Made by a program: the position numbers and the translations under genes
Assembly: GCA_002368175.1 (NCBI GenBank)
Contig: AP018172.1
Span: 3,842,001-3,906,000 of the forward strand
Origin: Calothrix sp. NIES-2098
GTDB taxonomy: Bacteria > Cyanobacteriota > Cyanobacteriia > Cyanobacteriales > Nostocaceae
Reading direction: 5' to 3'
Length of the DNA stretch: 64,000 nucleotides
The notes under the pieces: generated by a model
Seen by the model: the letters and a program-made list of their open reading frames with translations, nothing else
Database searches by the model: none
What the model was told of the DNA's origin: nothing
Shown: positions 41,136-51,161 of the stretch, in pieces
Layout of the letters: each line of letters starts with the position of its first letter
How positions within the stretch are numbered: position 1 is the stretch's first letter

Positions 41136-41523
41136 CTTGCTTTACCTTTCAAGTCTTAATTAGGGTTCCCAAAAACTTTATTACAAGCTTGCTCAAGTTG
41201 CGATCGCCCACATTTTGTAACAAATGACACACTTATTATTTTGACTCAGTTTCTTTGAGGCTGATATGCTGTTTTATTAATAGTACAGTTGTTCTATATT
41301 TTAGTAAAGTTCCTATTGCCAGATTCTAATTGCAGTGGGCTGGCAAAACTGATACAACGAAGTAACTGCATATTGTTTGAAAAACCTGGAAAATCTAAAT
41401 TATTTTTAAACCAGAAGCAATTACTTCTTTTGAGAGATTGAGCGATAATCGGGAACTTGCGATCGCAGATATTATCAAAAACTCAAATGAGTCGCGTTAA
41501 GCTAATAGTAACTGAGATAACAA
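41136..41523. other. divergent intergenic region, cluster promoter
   Basis: 388 bp between the STM4015 cluster (leftward) and the desaturase gene (rightward). AT-rich, without a recognisable gene or known operator. GCGATCGC-type motifs occur twice. It is the most likely promoter site for the whole minus-strand cluster. Confidence 0.5.
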
Positions 41524-41556
41524 ATGTCGGTGGGGTGGGTTAAGGGCGATCGCACC

Positions 41557-42576
41557 ATGAGTGTGAATAGTATTGCTCAAGAGTTACAACAAGTCACCGC
41601 TGACTTACATCAAGTGAATCCTCGCGCCGGATTGCTACGTTTTAGTATATTAGGCCTGATATTTGTGGGCTTAGTCATATTAGCTTGGTCAGTGCCCAAC
41701 GATATTTTATTTGTGGCTGCTACAATGCTGGCGGGAGTTTTTTATAGCTTTTGGCTGATTTGTACCCATGATATGGCTCATCAAACCTTAACTGGGTGGA
41801 AATGGTTTGATACTATCATGCCGCGATTGATGAGTTGGCCAATGCTATGGCCTTACAGTGTTTATGCAGAAGTACACCGCTTGCATCATGGCTGGAATGG
41901 TATTGATTTAAGAGATCCAGAAAGACTTCAATGGACTTGGGAAGAATACCAACAAGCACATCCTATTCTACGTTGGTATGTCAGCCATCAATGGCTGTGC
42001 GATATTTTTATTTTGGGGGGAATCGGGCTAATTATTAAAACCTCGATTCAGGGTTTACGCTTTCAAAATTACTTAAGTATGCGGCGACAGCTACTGCTAG
42101 ATTTTACAGGTATATTACTTGTTCAGAGTTTTCTATTAATAGTAGTAATTTCTCAAGGAGAAATAGGTCGCTACATTTTATTTTGGTTAATTTTAGAACG
42201 GATAGCTGGTATCATAGCGCAGACACGCGATCACTTGGAACACTATGCGCTGTGGGGAAAATTTACCAATCACCAATTAACGCAGCTTTATGCTTGTCGT
42301 AATATTAAGACTAGTTCTCTAGTTGGCTGGTTGATGGGTGGGCTAGATTACCATGCAGTGCATCACACCTTTCCTAATATTCCCTTCGATCGACTACCAG
42401 AAGCATTCGAGCGAATTCAAAAAGTGTTAGAAAAGCATAATTTGCCATTAATGAAACAGGAAGCAGGTTATCTCAAATCTACATATTTGTTAAGTCGCGA
42501 TCCATCATTAATTGGTGAAGTTGATTCTTCTAATACAACAAAACGCCATCGCATGATTCCGGTAAACTCCCTCTGA
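41557..42576 (+). CDS. membrane fatty-acid desaturase-like protein
   Basis: A 339-aa integral membrane di-iron desaturase/hydroxylase. The three histidine boxes are HDMAH (71-75), HRLHH (107-111) and HAVHH (about 275-279). Hydrophobic helices occupy ~28-48, 50-70, 150-165 and 180-215. The substrate (acyl lipid, carotenoid or sterol-like) cannot be decided. It stands alone, divergent from the STM4015 cluster. ATG 41557 is preferred; ATG 41524 would add 11 residues, and neither has a strong ribosome-binding site. Confidence 0.88.
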   Translation: MSVNSIAQELQQVTADLHQVNPRAGLLRFSILGLIFVGLVILAWSVPNDILFVAATMLAGVFYSFWLICTHDMAHQTLTGWKWFDTIMPRLMSWPMLWPYSVYAEVHRLHHGWNGIDLRDPERLQWTWEEYQQAHPILRWYVSHQWLCDIFILGGIGLIIKTSIQGLRFQNYLSMRRQLLLDFTGILLVQSFLLIVVISQGEIGRYILFWLILERIAGIIAQTRDHLEHYALWGKFTNHQLTQLYACRNIKTSSLVGWLMGGLDYHAVHHTFPNIPFDRLPEAFERIQKVLEKHNLPLMKQEAGYLKSTYLLSRDPSLIGEVDSSNTTKRHRMIPVNSL

Positions 42577-42666
42577 TAGCATTTCACAAAATGCCCGATA
42601 CAAATAATTACTGATTACTGAAGTTTAAACCAATGATTATGATGTCCAGCAAATTACCCTTAATAT

Positions 42667-42762
42667 GTCATTGCGAGTGCAACGAAGTGAAGCAATCACA
42701 AAGACTCTGCGATTGCTTCACTTCGTACCCTTCGGGAACGCCAAGGGCGAACGCAATGACGG
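42667..42762. repeat. hairpin dispersed repeat (REP/MITE-like)
   Basis: GTCATTGCGA at the left end and CGCAATGAC at the right end form terminal arms. Inside, CGAAGTGAAGCAATC pairs with GATTGCTTCACTTCG. Such TCATTGCGAG...GAAGCAATC elements are widespread non-coding repeats. Confidence 0.8.
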
Positions 42763-42918
42763 GTATTTAAACGGACATGATATGAACATTGTTTTATAGT
42801 GGATCATTGTATTAATTCTGAAGGGGTTAAGGAACGTAGACGCGCAACGGATTTCCGCAGGGTAGCACGAAGTACAATAATACCAATTCAAATCATGTTT
42901 GCAACAAATCAATTCTTT

Positions 42919-42982
42919 GTAGGGGAACGGCATCCACAATCTTGTATTATCTCAAATTATCTTACTGATGCTGTGCCCCTAC
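42919..42982. repeat. inverted-repeat element related to 1965-1990
   Basis: GTAGGGGAACGGCAT (42919-42933) and ATGCTGTGCCCCTAC (42968-42982) are imperfect arms around an AT-rich core. The ends resemble the GTAAGGGCAC repeat at 1965-1990. Confidence 0.6.
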
Positions 42983-43146
42983 CTGTCGCGTTCTTTTTTT
43001 AAAATGGTATAACAAAGAGAAAGAAGAGAAGAGAAATTAAGAATAATTTCACAGATCAAAACTTTTACGATAGACCACTAGTACTTTATCCCATAATCTC
43101 ACAGAGCAGGTTAAATACTTTTTCATTTCGATATTATATTATTGAG

Positions 43147-45516
43147 CTATTTTGACCACAATGATGCTTTTGATGGCATCAATACTAATACTATTCCACC
43201 ACTCAAGATGACTGCAACAGTTGATGGAATTAACGGCAACCATGCTCCTTGAGTTAAAAGCATAGTTGTACAAACTCCGTACCAAACTACTGCTATGGTA
43301 ACTATGGTACTAATCTTTAGTAAGAGGGAACGCATCCGCCAAACGATCGCGCCAGTAACTAAACACGCTCCCCAAATCCAAAGAATATCACCCCAGTAAG
43401 GCAAAACCCAAATAATTGGTCGTCTATCTAAAACAGCACTGATAATTTGGCTTGTCATATGTGCTTGGATTAACAATCCTGGAGTTTCTTGATAAGGTTT
43501 TTGAACCACACTATAAGGAGTAGGAAAACTATCTCTGAAACTTTGGGCTGTAACACCAATTAGAATTACTTTGTCTTTGACTGCATCAGATTTGACAATA
43601 CCACTCAATACATCTTGAACAGTAACTTGTTCAAACTTTCTCTGACGATAATTTGTAAGTATTTGAATGCCACCTAAATCTACTCCTCCTACTCCGTGTT
43701 GATATGCGCCACTCAAACCTGCTGCTAATCGCTGGAATTTTTTATCGCCATTTCGAGAATGAAAAATTACTGCATTATCAGTCAGTTCATAGGGAATATC
43801 TTCTGAAAATAAATAACGCGCTGCTAGTTGCAGATTGAGAGAGAAAGGAGTTACACAAACAGAAGCAGACTCCTGTTTCATGATTAAAATTTGACGGCGA
43901 ATAACACCATCAGGATCGCGAATTGCATCAGTAAAACCTTGACGTTCCACAGGAACCCCTACTGGTGGTTTAATGCCTTGAGGATCGTGTTCGCTATCTT
44001 TGCCTTTGCAAACAGCAATGACGTTCTCTTGATTTAACTGTGCAGTTAGTGGTGACTTTTGTAATTTTTCGTGGAAGTCGGAAATATCTCGATAGATATC
44101 TATACCAATAACTCGCGGCTGATATTTTTGTAATTTCGCAAGTAATTGAGCTAATTTGCGATCTGATATAGATTTTGGCCCGCGTGTAAGTTCTGATAGA
44201 TTTTGAATATCCTGTTCGCTAACTTCTACTATTAACAATCGCGGATCTTGTTCTTCTTGCGGACGCAAGCGCATGATGCTATCAAAAGCTTGTAATTCTT
44301 GTGTTTGGAATCCTCCTAAAAATCGCACACCAATGATGGATGCAGCGACGATGGTAGTACTTAAAAGTATAGTTGCGATTGACTTTCTTAAACTAGAAGT
44401 TGAGCGAACAGCAGCATGAGAATCGCCGCGTAATTCTGCCCAAGTTGTTGGCAGCGTTGTGGGATTTTGACAGATAACAGGCAACCAACTAGCGCAAGGA
44501 AAATCATTTTCCCATCCCTGAAGTCTTTCTCGTGCTTCCCGCACTGCTGTATAAAAAAATTTACCACCAGCAAAAGCGACAAGAAAGTTTTTGAGAAACT
44601 CTTGGGCAACTAAATCTGGCACGGGTTCGCGCATGACAATCATTTGCGGAATGTTCATATCGGCTAAATCCCTTGCCAAACCTATACCATCACAGGAATT
44701 GAAAATTGCCAATTTTAATCCGCGTGCGATCGCATTTTGTAGGGCATTCTTCAGTTGGGGAATTGTTAAACTTTCCGTTTGGTTGAGATAAATTTTGCCC
44801 GTATCTTCATCAGCATGACTAGAACTGTGTCCGGCAAAAAACAAGATATCCCAATCGTGATTCCACAAATATCGGTCAACTTCTCGACGAGTTGGTTCCA
44901 CAAGAAACTCAGTCTCGGCAGATTTTAACCCCTGTAACAAAGTCCGGTCTTTATCAATATCAATTCCTTGACTGTCACCCAAAATAGCGAGAATTTTTAC
45001 CTTACCTGTGGGCTTGCGGGGTTGGTTATGTGGGGGTTCATATTCGTGGGAACTTAATGCTACTTCTGCTTGCCGATAATCATCAAAAAAGTTCCACAGA
45101 TGCCAAGGAAGGCGCTGAAGTAGAGGAATATTTGTTTCAAAAATTACTCTAATTGCATCATCTTTGTTGAGTAAAGTCCGTAATTGTTGGACTATATTTT
45201 GAAATGCTTCTGAGTTCAACCACTTATTTATATAGTGTTGTAATTGCTGGCAAATTTCACCAAATTCACTAACAGAAATATTGGTGACATCTTGTGAATG
45301 AATTTTGATCCGCACGCGCCACCCCAAACGTTGATGGAGTGCTGCATACAGTAACTGCCATCGGTGATATAGTTCGCTTAATTCTGGTGCTGCTGGCAGA
45401 GATCCGGTAAATTTCATCGGATATTGTCGCTGACTGTCCCAAAATTGTGCAGTCACTACAGGGAATCCTTGATGTAAATCACCTGCCAATAAGCTGAAGA
45501 CGACTAGTTTGTTCAT
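43147..45516 (-). CDS. CHAT-CHASE2 membrane signalling protein
   Basis: A 789-aa protein. Residues ~1-370 include a CHAT (caspase-like) domain with His230 (FFAGHSSSH) and Cys275 (FNSCDG) as catalytic dyad. One membrane helix lies at about 378-400. A CHASE2 extracellular sensor (ELQAFDSIMRLRPQEEQDPR; RVIGIDIYRDI; VILIGVTAQSFRDSFPTPY) spans about 405-700, and three C-terminal helices follow. There is no kinase or cyclase output after them; the protease-like domain is the likely output. ATG 45516 is used; a GTG precedes it. It is the last gene of the sigma factor-DUF1822-CHAT operon beside the TPS exoprotein genes. Confidence 0.9.
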   Translation of the reverse strand: MNKLVVFSLLAGDLHQGFPVVTAQFWDSQRQYPMKFTGSLPAAPELSELYHRWQLLYAALHQRLGWRVRIKIHSQDVTNISVSEFGEICQQLQHYINKWLNSEAFQNIVQQLRTLLNKDDAIRVIFETNIPLLQRLPWHLWNFFDDYRQAEVALSSHEYEPPHNQPRKPTGKVKILAILGDSQGIDIDKDRTLLQGLKSAETEFLVEPTRREVDRYLWNHDWDILFFAGHSSSHADEDTGKIYLNQTESLTIPQLKNALQNAIARGLKLAIFNSCDGIGLARDLADMNIPQMIVMREPVPDLVAQEFLKNFLVAFAGGKFFYTAVREARERLQGWENDFPCASWLPVICQNPTTLPTTWAELRGDSHAAVRSTSSLRKSIATILLSTTIVAASIIGVRFLGGFQTQELQAFDSIMRLRPQEEQDPRLLIVEVSEQDIQNLSELTRGPKSISDRKLAQLLAKLQKYQPRVIGIDIYRDISDFHEKLQKSPLTAQLNQENVIAVCKGKDSEHDPQGIKPPVGVPVERQGFTDAIRDPDGVIRRQILIMKQESASVCVTPFSLNLQLAARYLFSEDIPYELTDNAVIFHSRNGDKKFQRLAAGLSGAYQHGVGGVDLGGIQILTNYRQRKFEQVTVQDVLSGIVKSDAVKDKVILIGVTAQSFRDSFPTPYSVVQKPYQETPGLLIQAHMTSQIISAVLDRRPIIWVLPYWGDILWIWGACLVTGAIVWRMRSLLLKISTIVTIAVVWYGVCTTMLLTQGAWLPLIPSTVAVILSGGIVLVLMPSKASLWSK

Positions 45517-45535
45517 CACCGTCTTTAATTAATCG

Positions 45536-46708
45536 CTAAAAGATGAAATTTTCCACGATCTGAAAGTTATTTATTCCTACTTGAATGCAAAAGTTTTCTC
45601 CCTGTTCCACATCAAAACGGGGCAGTTGGACAAAGTTATCTTGGCTTCTGGCTTGTACTTGCTGAAGCAGATCTCCAGACTCTGAAACTAAAGCTAACTT
45701 AATATTTTCAGGTAAATGAGATTCTCCAGCTGGAGGATGTAATTGCACTCGGACGCTAATTTGTCTATCTACCTCAGGTATGAGAGCCACGAGTAAAACT
45801 ACAGTTTTGCGTTCTACTTGCATTCCCAAATCAATCAACTTGGCTCGCTTGGCAGCAACATCTCTCAAACCGTAGCTACTCCTCAATCCTAAAGCAATAT
45901 TGCTACTATTTGCACCAAAAAATGTTTCTAAAGCTTCCCAGGTTGATGAAAACCTTCCTTCTAACCACTGACTGAGATTAACTTTGATTTGGCTTTGTCG
46001 CCGATCGTATAATTGCTGTCGCCACTGTTGGTTTTCTAAAAAGGCTCCCCAAACTGTAAATGGTAATGCCAGCCTAGAAAATGTGGCACTGGGATTACCT
46101 AACCGTTGTAAAAGGTTTTCTGCTTGAGTTGTTGATAGTTCTGGTAACGATGCGATTGCTGCTTGAGTTTCCTCTTGGCGACAAAATTGGTAAGTTAAAA
46201 AGAAGGCATTAATATCTTTGCTAATTTGCTGTGCTGGCAAGCAGTAGGTACGGTCAATAGCGTCATAATTTGCGTGCGATTTCACTTCCTGATGGGTAGC
46301 GTAACCCCAAACTCTTACCCAATCTTCATTTGGTTTGACTTGCACTGCTAAATAATAATCTGCTGCCCAACTTTTAATATCTACCCATTCTTGAGGAATT
46401 TCTAACTCGCGATCGTCAATGGCTTCGCTGGGAATTAATACTATCTTCTTGCCACCGCACAAAATCGCCGTTCCATTGACAAATTCCCAAAAACTTGGCA
46501 TATCTGCACTGCCATACCAAATTTTGGCGTCAGGAAAATATTCTTGTTTTACCCAGTCTAAAAAGACATCCAGACAAATTTGATTGAGATAAGCACACCA
46601 ACGACTGCTAGGATTTGCATAAATTTGGCTATGGTGCCAAGACTGCGATCGCAATAATGGTGATACCTCTAATAACAATTCCGTTGGTTCCGCAAAGGCA
46701 AATGTCAT
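45536..46708 (-). CDS. DUF1822 family protein
   Basis: A 390-aa soluble protein of DUF1822, a cyanobacterial family of unknown role. Recognisable segments: MTFAFAEPTELLLEV at the start, RWCAYLNQICLDVFLDWV, LEIPQEWVDIKSWAADYYLA, DWVRVWGYATHQEVK, and a C-terminal beta-rich part (ISVRVQLHPPAG; NFCIQVGINNFQIVENFIF). In many cyanobacteria it sits between a sigma-70-like gene and a CHASE2/CHAT gene, as here. The start ATG 46708 has GAGG upstream and leaves a 10-bp gap from the sigma gene; ATG 46753 would overlap that gene. Confidence 0.82.
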   Translation of the reverse strand: MTFAFAEPTELLLEVSPLLRSQSWHHSQIYANPSSRWCAYLNQICLDVFLDWVKQEYFPDAKIWYGSADMPSFWEFVNGTAILCGGKKIVLIPSEAIDDRELEIPQEWVDIKSWAADYYLAVQVKPNEDWVRVWGYATHQEVKSHANYDAIDRTYCLPAQQISKDINAFFLTYQFCRQEETQAAIASLPELSTTQAENLLQRLGNPSATFSRLALPFTVWGAFLENQQWRQQLYDRRQSQIKVNLSQWLEGRFSSTWEALETFFGANSSNIALGLRSSYGLRDVAAKRAKLIDLGMQVERKTVVLLVALIPEVDRQISVRVQLHPPAGESHLPENIKLALVSESGDLLQQVQARSQDNFVQLPRFDVEQGENFCIQVGINNFQIVENFIF

Positions 46709-46718
46709 CCTGGATACC

Positions 46719-47954
46719 TCAAACTGATGAAGTACTAAAGCTAGATTTTGCATAATTAATTCTCAACCACTCTTCCAAAGATGCACTCATATCTTTTATT
46801 TGGTTGGAATTTACGGAAATATTCTCTGCTTTTTGACTCCAATTAATTAACGCCTCTAGTAAGGATTCTCTTCCTTTCAGCAACCGCCGGGAAACCGTAG
46901 GCTGGCTAATTTTCAACTCTTGGATAATCTGCTGTTGAGTCATTCCCTGTTGATAGTAAAGTTCAAGTATCTTCTGAGATTGAGAATCAAGCTTTTTTAA
47001 GGCTGACAGGAGTACATCATGCATCTGAGATAATTGATTTCGTCGGTTGTGAACCTCTTCTTGGGCGATAATATCAGCAACTAATGATTCAGAAGCCGGA
47101 TCTTTAATATCCAATTCCTGATTTGAATCGTCATCTTGATTGTTGACGTAGAGAGAAGCAACGCTGGGGTAAAGATAATTCCGTACATAAATAGAAGTTT
47201 TTTTGAGCCATTCCTCAATGACGACCGAGTTGCATTCCGAGGCTGGGAAAGTTAGCTGGCTGTGTCGTTCGCTATTGTAGAGATTGGCAACATTTTCCCA
47301 TAATTGGCGATCGGGTTCTGGCAGTTTTTGAATTCCTCCTGGTTGATTTTGCAGATATAGCATCCGGAAGCAAGTCCAAGCTAGGCGATATTGACCTATT
47401 TGTGTAGGTGTCAATCCAGCATTTTGCAGCGCTTCCAGCACCACTTTTTTACTCACCTTGCGTAAAAGACCCCAGTTTGTACAAATATCGGCCTCTTTGC
47501 GTTGGCGCAGCATATCCTTCAATCTGCTGGGAAAAGCAATTCTGGCGTAGGTTTTTAAACTAGTGGATTTATCAGGGTTATACGCTTCTAAAATTGTTTC
47601 TAACTCTGCAATGCCCATTTGGAAGTAATCGCTTAATCCATGCTGAAAGACAGCAAATTTTGCGATCGCTCTTTGGGCTGCCCAATAACAAGTTTCCTGC
47701 AAATAGGCGGATAAGTGTGCTTTTGCAAGATTACTTAACTGGGAATTTGAACGCCATATTTTATACCAATATAACGACCAAAAATTATCTGTAAATTTAT
47801 TTGCCAGGTCTTGAGTTTTGGCGATCTCTGCCAAACTACTCTGCATACTTCGGCGCAACCTAGCGTCTGTTAGCCATTTGCTAAATCTATCTGCTTCTAG
47901 TTGGGCAAAGGTAGAGAATATTTCTGTAATTTCTAGACGAGGACGCATAAGCAT
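46719..47954 (-). CDS. sigma-70-like RNA polymerase sigma factor
   Basis: A 411-aa protein with sigma region 2 features in the middle (FQMGIAELETILEAYNPDKS; LKTYARIAFPSRLKDMLR) and a clear region 4 helix-turn-helix near residues 320-375 (LKKLDSQSQKILELYYQQGM; TQQQIIQELKISQPTVSRRL). It is longer than ECF sigmas and has an insert between regions 2 and 4. Such sigma/DUF1822/CHASE2 operons border haemagglutinin-type exoprotein genes in cyanobacteria. I infer it may direct surface-protein expression. Confidence 0.83.
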   Translation of the reverse strand: MLMRPRLEITEIFSTFAQLEADRFSKWLTDARLRRSMQSSLAEIAKTQDLANKFTDNFWSLYWYKIWRSNSQLSNLAKAHLSAYLQETCYWAAQRAIAKFAVFQHGLSDYFQMGIAELETILEAYNPDKSTSLKTYARIAFPSRLKDMLRQRKEADICTNWGLLRKVSKKVVLEALQNAGLTPTQIGQYRLAWTCFRMLYLQNQPGGIQKLPEPDRQLWENVANLYNSERHSQLTFPASECNSVVIEEWLKKTSIYVRNYLYPSVASLYVNNQDDDSNQELDIKDPASESLVADIIAQEEVHNRRNQLSQMHDVLLSALKKLDSQSQKILELYYQQGMTQQQIIQELKISQPTVSRRLLKGRESLLEALINWSQKAENISVNSNQIKDMSASLEEWLRINYAKSSFSTSSV

Positions 47955-48348
47955 TTATATATAATTTCCAGCGGTTAGCAAGCGCACGCCAGTTGCTTAA
48001 AGTCTGGCGACCAAACGCACTGGCTTGTCTACACTTGACATAGCATATTTACGAAATCTTCCATATTACTACTTGGTTGTACTTATCGATTTTATTCATT
48101 TTCGTATCTATAAAAATATCTATCTAAAGATAGATGCAATTGATAAGCTTATTTGGATTTAGCGTGCGATCGCCTACTATCTTCCTCGTCAGAGTGTTAG
48201 ACAAAATTCAAAAAACTTAACTCAAATTTAGCTACTATCTCTAAGGAAACTCGATTAGCCAGCAAGAAGTTTATCTATAAACGCAGTACATCAGTCGGCG
48301 CAAAGTTACGGGGCTGGTAAAGAATAAACTGGTGAGGTTAGCTTAGAT
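47955..48348. other. divergent intergenic region, sigma operon / TPS exoprotein
   Basis: 394 bp. It must contain promoters for the sigma operon (leftward) and the exoprotein (rightward). It is AT-rich with a GCGATCGC site at about 48166-48173. No conserved operator recognised and no gene seen. Confidence 0.5.
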
Positions 48349-51123
48349 ATGACAAATAAAAAAGATGGGATTGGTTTGTCATGGTTAATCGGCTGTTTCA
48401 GCCTTGCAGTAGTGTGTGCTCCGACTATATTTTGTAGTGAAAACTTTGCCTCTGCTCAAATTATCCCTGATGATACACTAGGCAATACTCCTTCAACTAT
48501 TACCCCCAATGTCAATATTAAAGGACTAACCGCAGACCGCATCGATGGCGGAGCAATTCGCGGTGCGAATCTGTTCCATAGTTTCCGAGAATTCAATGTT
48601 GGCGAATTTCAGCGAGTTTATTTTGCCAACCCCCCAGGAATTAACAATATTCTCACCAGAGTTACAGGAAGTAATATTTCTAATATTCTCGGTACTTTGG
48701 GGGTAGATGGTACAGCAAATTTATTTTTACTCAATCCTAATGGAATTATATTTGGCAAAAATGCCAGCTTGGATTTGGGGGGTTCGTTTGTAGGGAGTAC
48801 AGCGAATGCGATTAAGTTTGGTGATAGTACACTGTTCAGTGCCACTGCATCCCAAACTAAGCCCTTATTAACAATAACGGCTCCCATTGGCTTGCAATTT
48901 GAAGGTAATACAGGCAGTATTCAGGTGCAAGGGGATGGTCAAGGTCAAAGGTCAACGTCTGAACTTATTGATACTAATACTGCTCTGCGTGTGCAGCCAA
49001 ATCAAACCTTAGCTTTAGTAGGTGGAAACCTAACCTTAGAAGGTGGAACGCTGAAGACAGCTGGGGGAAGGATTGAATTAGGTAGTGTTGCTGGCTCTGG
49101 TGTAGTTAGTTTAACCCCAATAGACTCAGGTTTTGCTCTCGGATATTCAGCTGTACCAACTTTCGGGGATATCCAATTGTCTGGTGGTGCGGTAGTAGAT
49201 ACAAGTGGTGCTGGTGGTGGTGATATCCAAGTCCTGGGTAGGCGAGTGACACTACAGGATGGTTCTCAAATTGAAGCCAGTACCTTGGGAGTAGAACCGG
49301 GAAAAACGCTGACAATACGAGCCTCCAATTCAGTGGAACTGATTGGAGCAACAGCAGATGGTATTCCCAGTACTGTTGCTGCTCTAGTCTATCCAAGAGC
49401 CACAGGTGCAGGGGGTAATTTAATCATAGAAACTGGGAGTTTAATCCTCAAAAATGGAGGGCAGGTAGTGACTATTACTTTCAGTTCCGGGGCGGGGGGT
49501 TCCATAGAAATAAAAGCCTCCGATTCAGTGGAATTAATTGGCTCAACAGCAGATGTTGTTGACACTGCTTTAGGTGCTCAAGTTTACCGAAGAGCCACAG
49601 GCCGAGGGGGTGGTGTGACAATTGAGACAAAAAAACTCAGTGTCATTATTAGTCAATTGGGAACTGTAAGTGTGGGTAAAGGGAATGCAGGAAATTTGAC
49701 AGTTCGTGCCTCTGACTCAGTAGAGGTAAGTGGAAAAATCGTGAGAAACAACATTGAGAATCCTGCCGGCTTATTAGCTCAGGTTAACATTACAGGTGAG
49801 GGTCGCGGTGGCAACTTGACTATTGAGACAAAGCGTTTGAGTGTCAGTAATGGCGGCAAAGTGCAAGTGGCTACTTTTGGTCAAGGCGATGCAGGTAATC
49901 TACTGATTCGTGCTTCTGAGATAGAAGTATTTGATACTCCTAGTGCTAACCTTTTTGCTACGGGTATTAATGCGGGGGTTGAAATAGATTCTGATGAAAC
50001 TGCGATATTACCCAAAGGTAACGGTGGTGATTTAACCATTGAAACTGAAAGCTTGAGTGTGAGAAATGGTGCAACAGTCTCAGTTGCTACATCTGGACAG
50101 GGCAATGCCGGGCGATTGCGAATTCGTGCATCAAAATCTGTAGATGTTGTTGGAACATCACCAAACGGTAAATTTAAGAGCCAAATTACTGCTGCGGTGA
50201 CTCCAGATGGTACGGGTAGTGGGGGAAGTCTGCAAATCGATACTGGAAAGATGATTGTCCGAGATGGGGCTGAAGTAACTGTAAGTAGTTTGGGTAGAGG
50301 GGTTGCAGGTAATATTGATATCCAAGCTCGTTCTCTGAGTCTAGACAACCAAAGCTCCATTAGTGCCATCACCAGGTCAGGAAATGGTGGCGATCTGACC
50401 TTGAACTTGCAAGAGTTAATATTATTACGTCATGGCAGTCAAATCTCGACTAATGCAGGTAATAACGAGTTTGGCGGTGATGGCGGCAACATCACTATCA
50501 ATAGCCCCTTTATTGTCGCCGTCCCCAATGAAAATAGCGACATCACTGCCAACGCATTCAAAGGTGCTGGTGGTAAGATTCAAATCAACGCTACGGGGAT
50601 TTTTGGCATCGCCCCACTTAGCCGACAAGAGCTAGAAAGATTGCGCCCACTAGATTTAGACCCGCGTCAATTGTTAACCAATGATATCACCGCCGTTTCT
50701 CAGCAAAACCCTTCTTTGAGTGGCACTATCCAGATCGCTACCCCAGATGCTGACCCCAGCCGCGGTTTAGCAGAACTACCCTCTAACTTAGTCGATGTTT
50801 CTGGGGAAATTGCTAACGGTTGTATCCCTGGTAGCAGGCAAAGCCAGAGTTCCTTTATCGCCACCGGAAGGGGAGGATTACCACTAAGTCCCAATCAACC
50901 ATTACAAGATACCAGTATGTTGTCAGACTGGGTGAGAGTGGGAGAAAAGCCTGCAACTTCTCACCAAGTGCAACTCACGCCAGCATTAGCCAAGTCTGCT
51001 ACGCAAATTGTCGAAGCTCAAGGTTGGGTGGTTGATGGAAATGGCGACCTTGTATTAGTTGCCCAAAAACCCCAGAAAAATCCGCACGGTTCTTGGCAAG
51101 CACCTGTGTCCTGCCCATTGTGA
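48349..51123 (+). CDS. two-partner-secretion exoprotein (filamentous haemagglutinin family) 1
   Basis: A 924-aa exported protein. A signal peptide (LSWLIGCFSLAVVCA ... ASA, cut before QIIPDD) leads to the TPS domain, residues ~37-270 (ANLFHSFREFNVGEFQRVYF; NLFLLNPNGIIFGKNASLDL). A beta-helix of irregular repeats follows (LTIRASNSVELIG; GGNLTIETKRLSVSNGGKVQ). The C-terminus has the cyanobacterial end module (DPSRGLAELPSNLVDVSGEI; GRGGLPLSPNQPLQD). It would be exported through an Omp85-type TpsB that is not in this window. It ends 38 bp from the convergent exoprotein 2. Confidence 0.92.
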   Translation: MTNKKDGIGLSWLIGCFSLAVVCAPTIFCSENFASAQIIPDDTLGNTPSTITPNVNIKGLTADRIDGGAIRGANLFHSFREFNVGEFQRVYFANPPGINNILTRVTGSNISNILGTLGVDGTANLFLLNPNGIIFGKNASLDLGGSFVGSTANAIKFGDSTLFSATASQTKPLLTITAPIGLQFEGNTGSIQVQGDGQGQRSTSELIDTNTALRVQPNQTLALVGGNLTLEGGTLKTAGGRIELGSVAGSGVVSLTPIDSGFALGYSAVPTFGDIQLSGGAVVDTSGAGGGDIQVLGRRVTLQDGSQIEASTLGVEPGKTLTIRASNSVELIGATADGIPSTVAALVYPRATGAGGNLIIETGSLILKNGGQVVTITFSSGAGGSIEIKASDSVELIGSTADVVDTALGAQVYRRATGRGGGVTIETKKLSVIISQLGTVSVGKGNAGNLTVRASDSVEVSGKIVRNNIENPAGLLAQVNITGEGRGGNLTIETKRLSVSNGGKVQVATFGQGDAGNLLIRASEIEVFDTPSANLFATGINAGVEIDSDETAILPKGNGGDLTIETESLSVRNGATVSVATSGQGNAGRLRIRASKSVDVVGTSPNGKFKSQITAAVTPDGTGSGGSLQIDTGKMIVRDGAEVTVSSLGRGVAGNIDIQARSLSLDNQSSISAITRSGNGGDLTLNLQELILLRHGSQISTNAGNNEFGGDGGNITINSPFIVAVPNENSDITANAFKGAGGKIQINATGIFGIAPLSRQELERLRPLDLDPRQLLTNDITAVSQQNPSLSGTIQIATPDADPSRGLAELPSNLVDVSGEIANGCIPGSRQSQSSFIATGRGGLPLSPNQPLQDTSMLSDWVRVGEKPATSHQVQLTPALAKSATQIVEAQGWVVDGNGDLVLVAQKPQKNPHGSWQAPVSCPL

Positions 51124-51161
51124 GTCATCAAAAGCGACGGAAAACGAAAGGCGCTAACCTA

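Larger units (their letters stand above)
42577..43146. other. intergenic region with two repeat elements
   Basis: 570 bp without a gene. It holds a long hairpin element (42667-42762) and a second inverted-repeat element (42919-42982). The rest is AT-rich and separates convergent genes. Confidence 0.6.
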
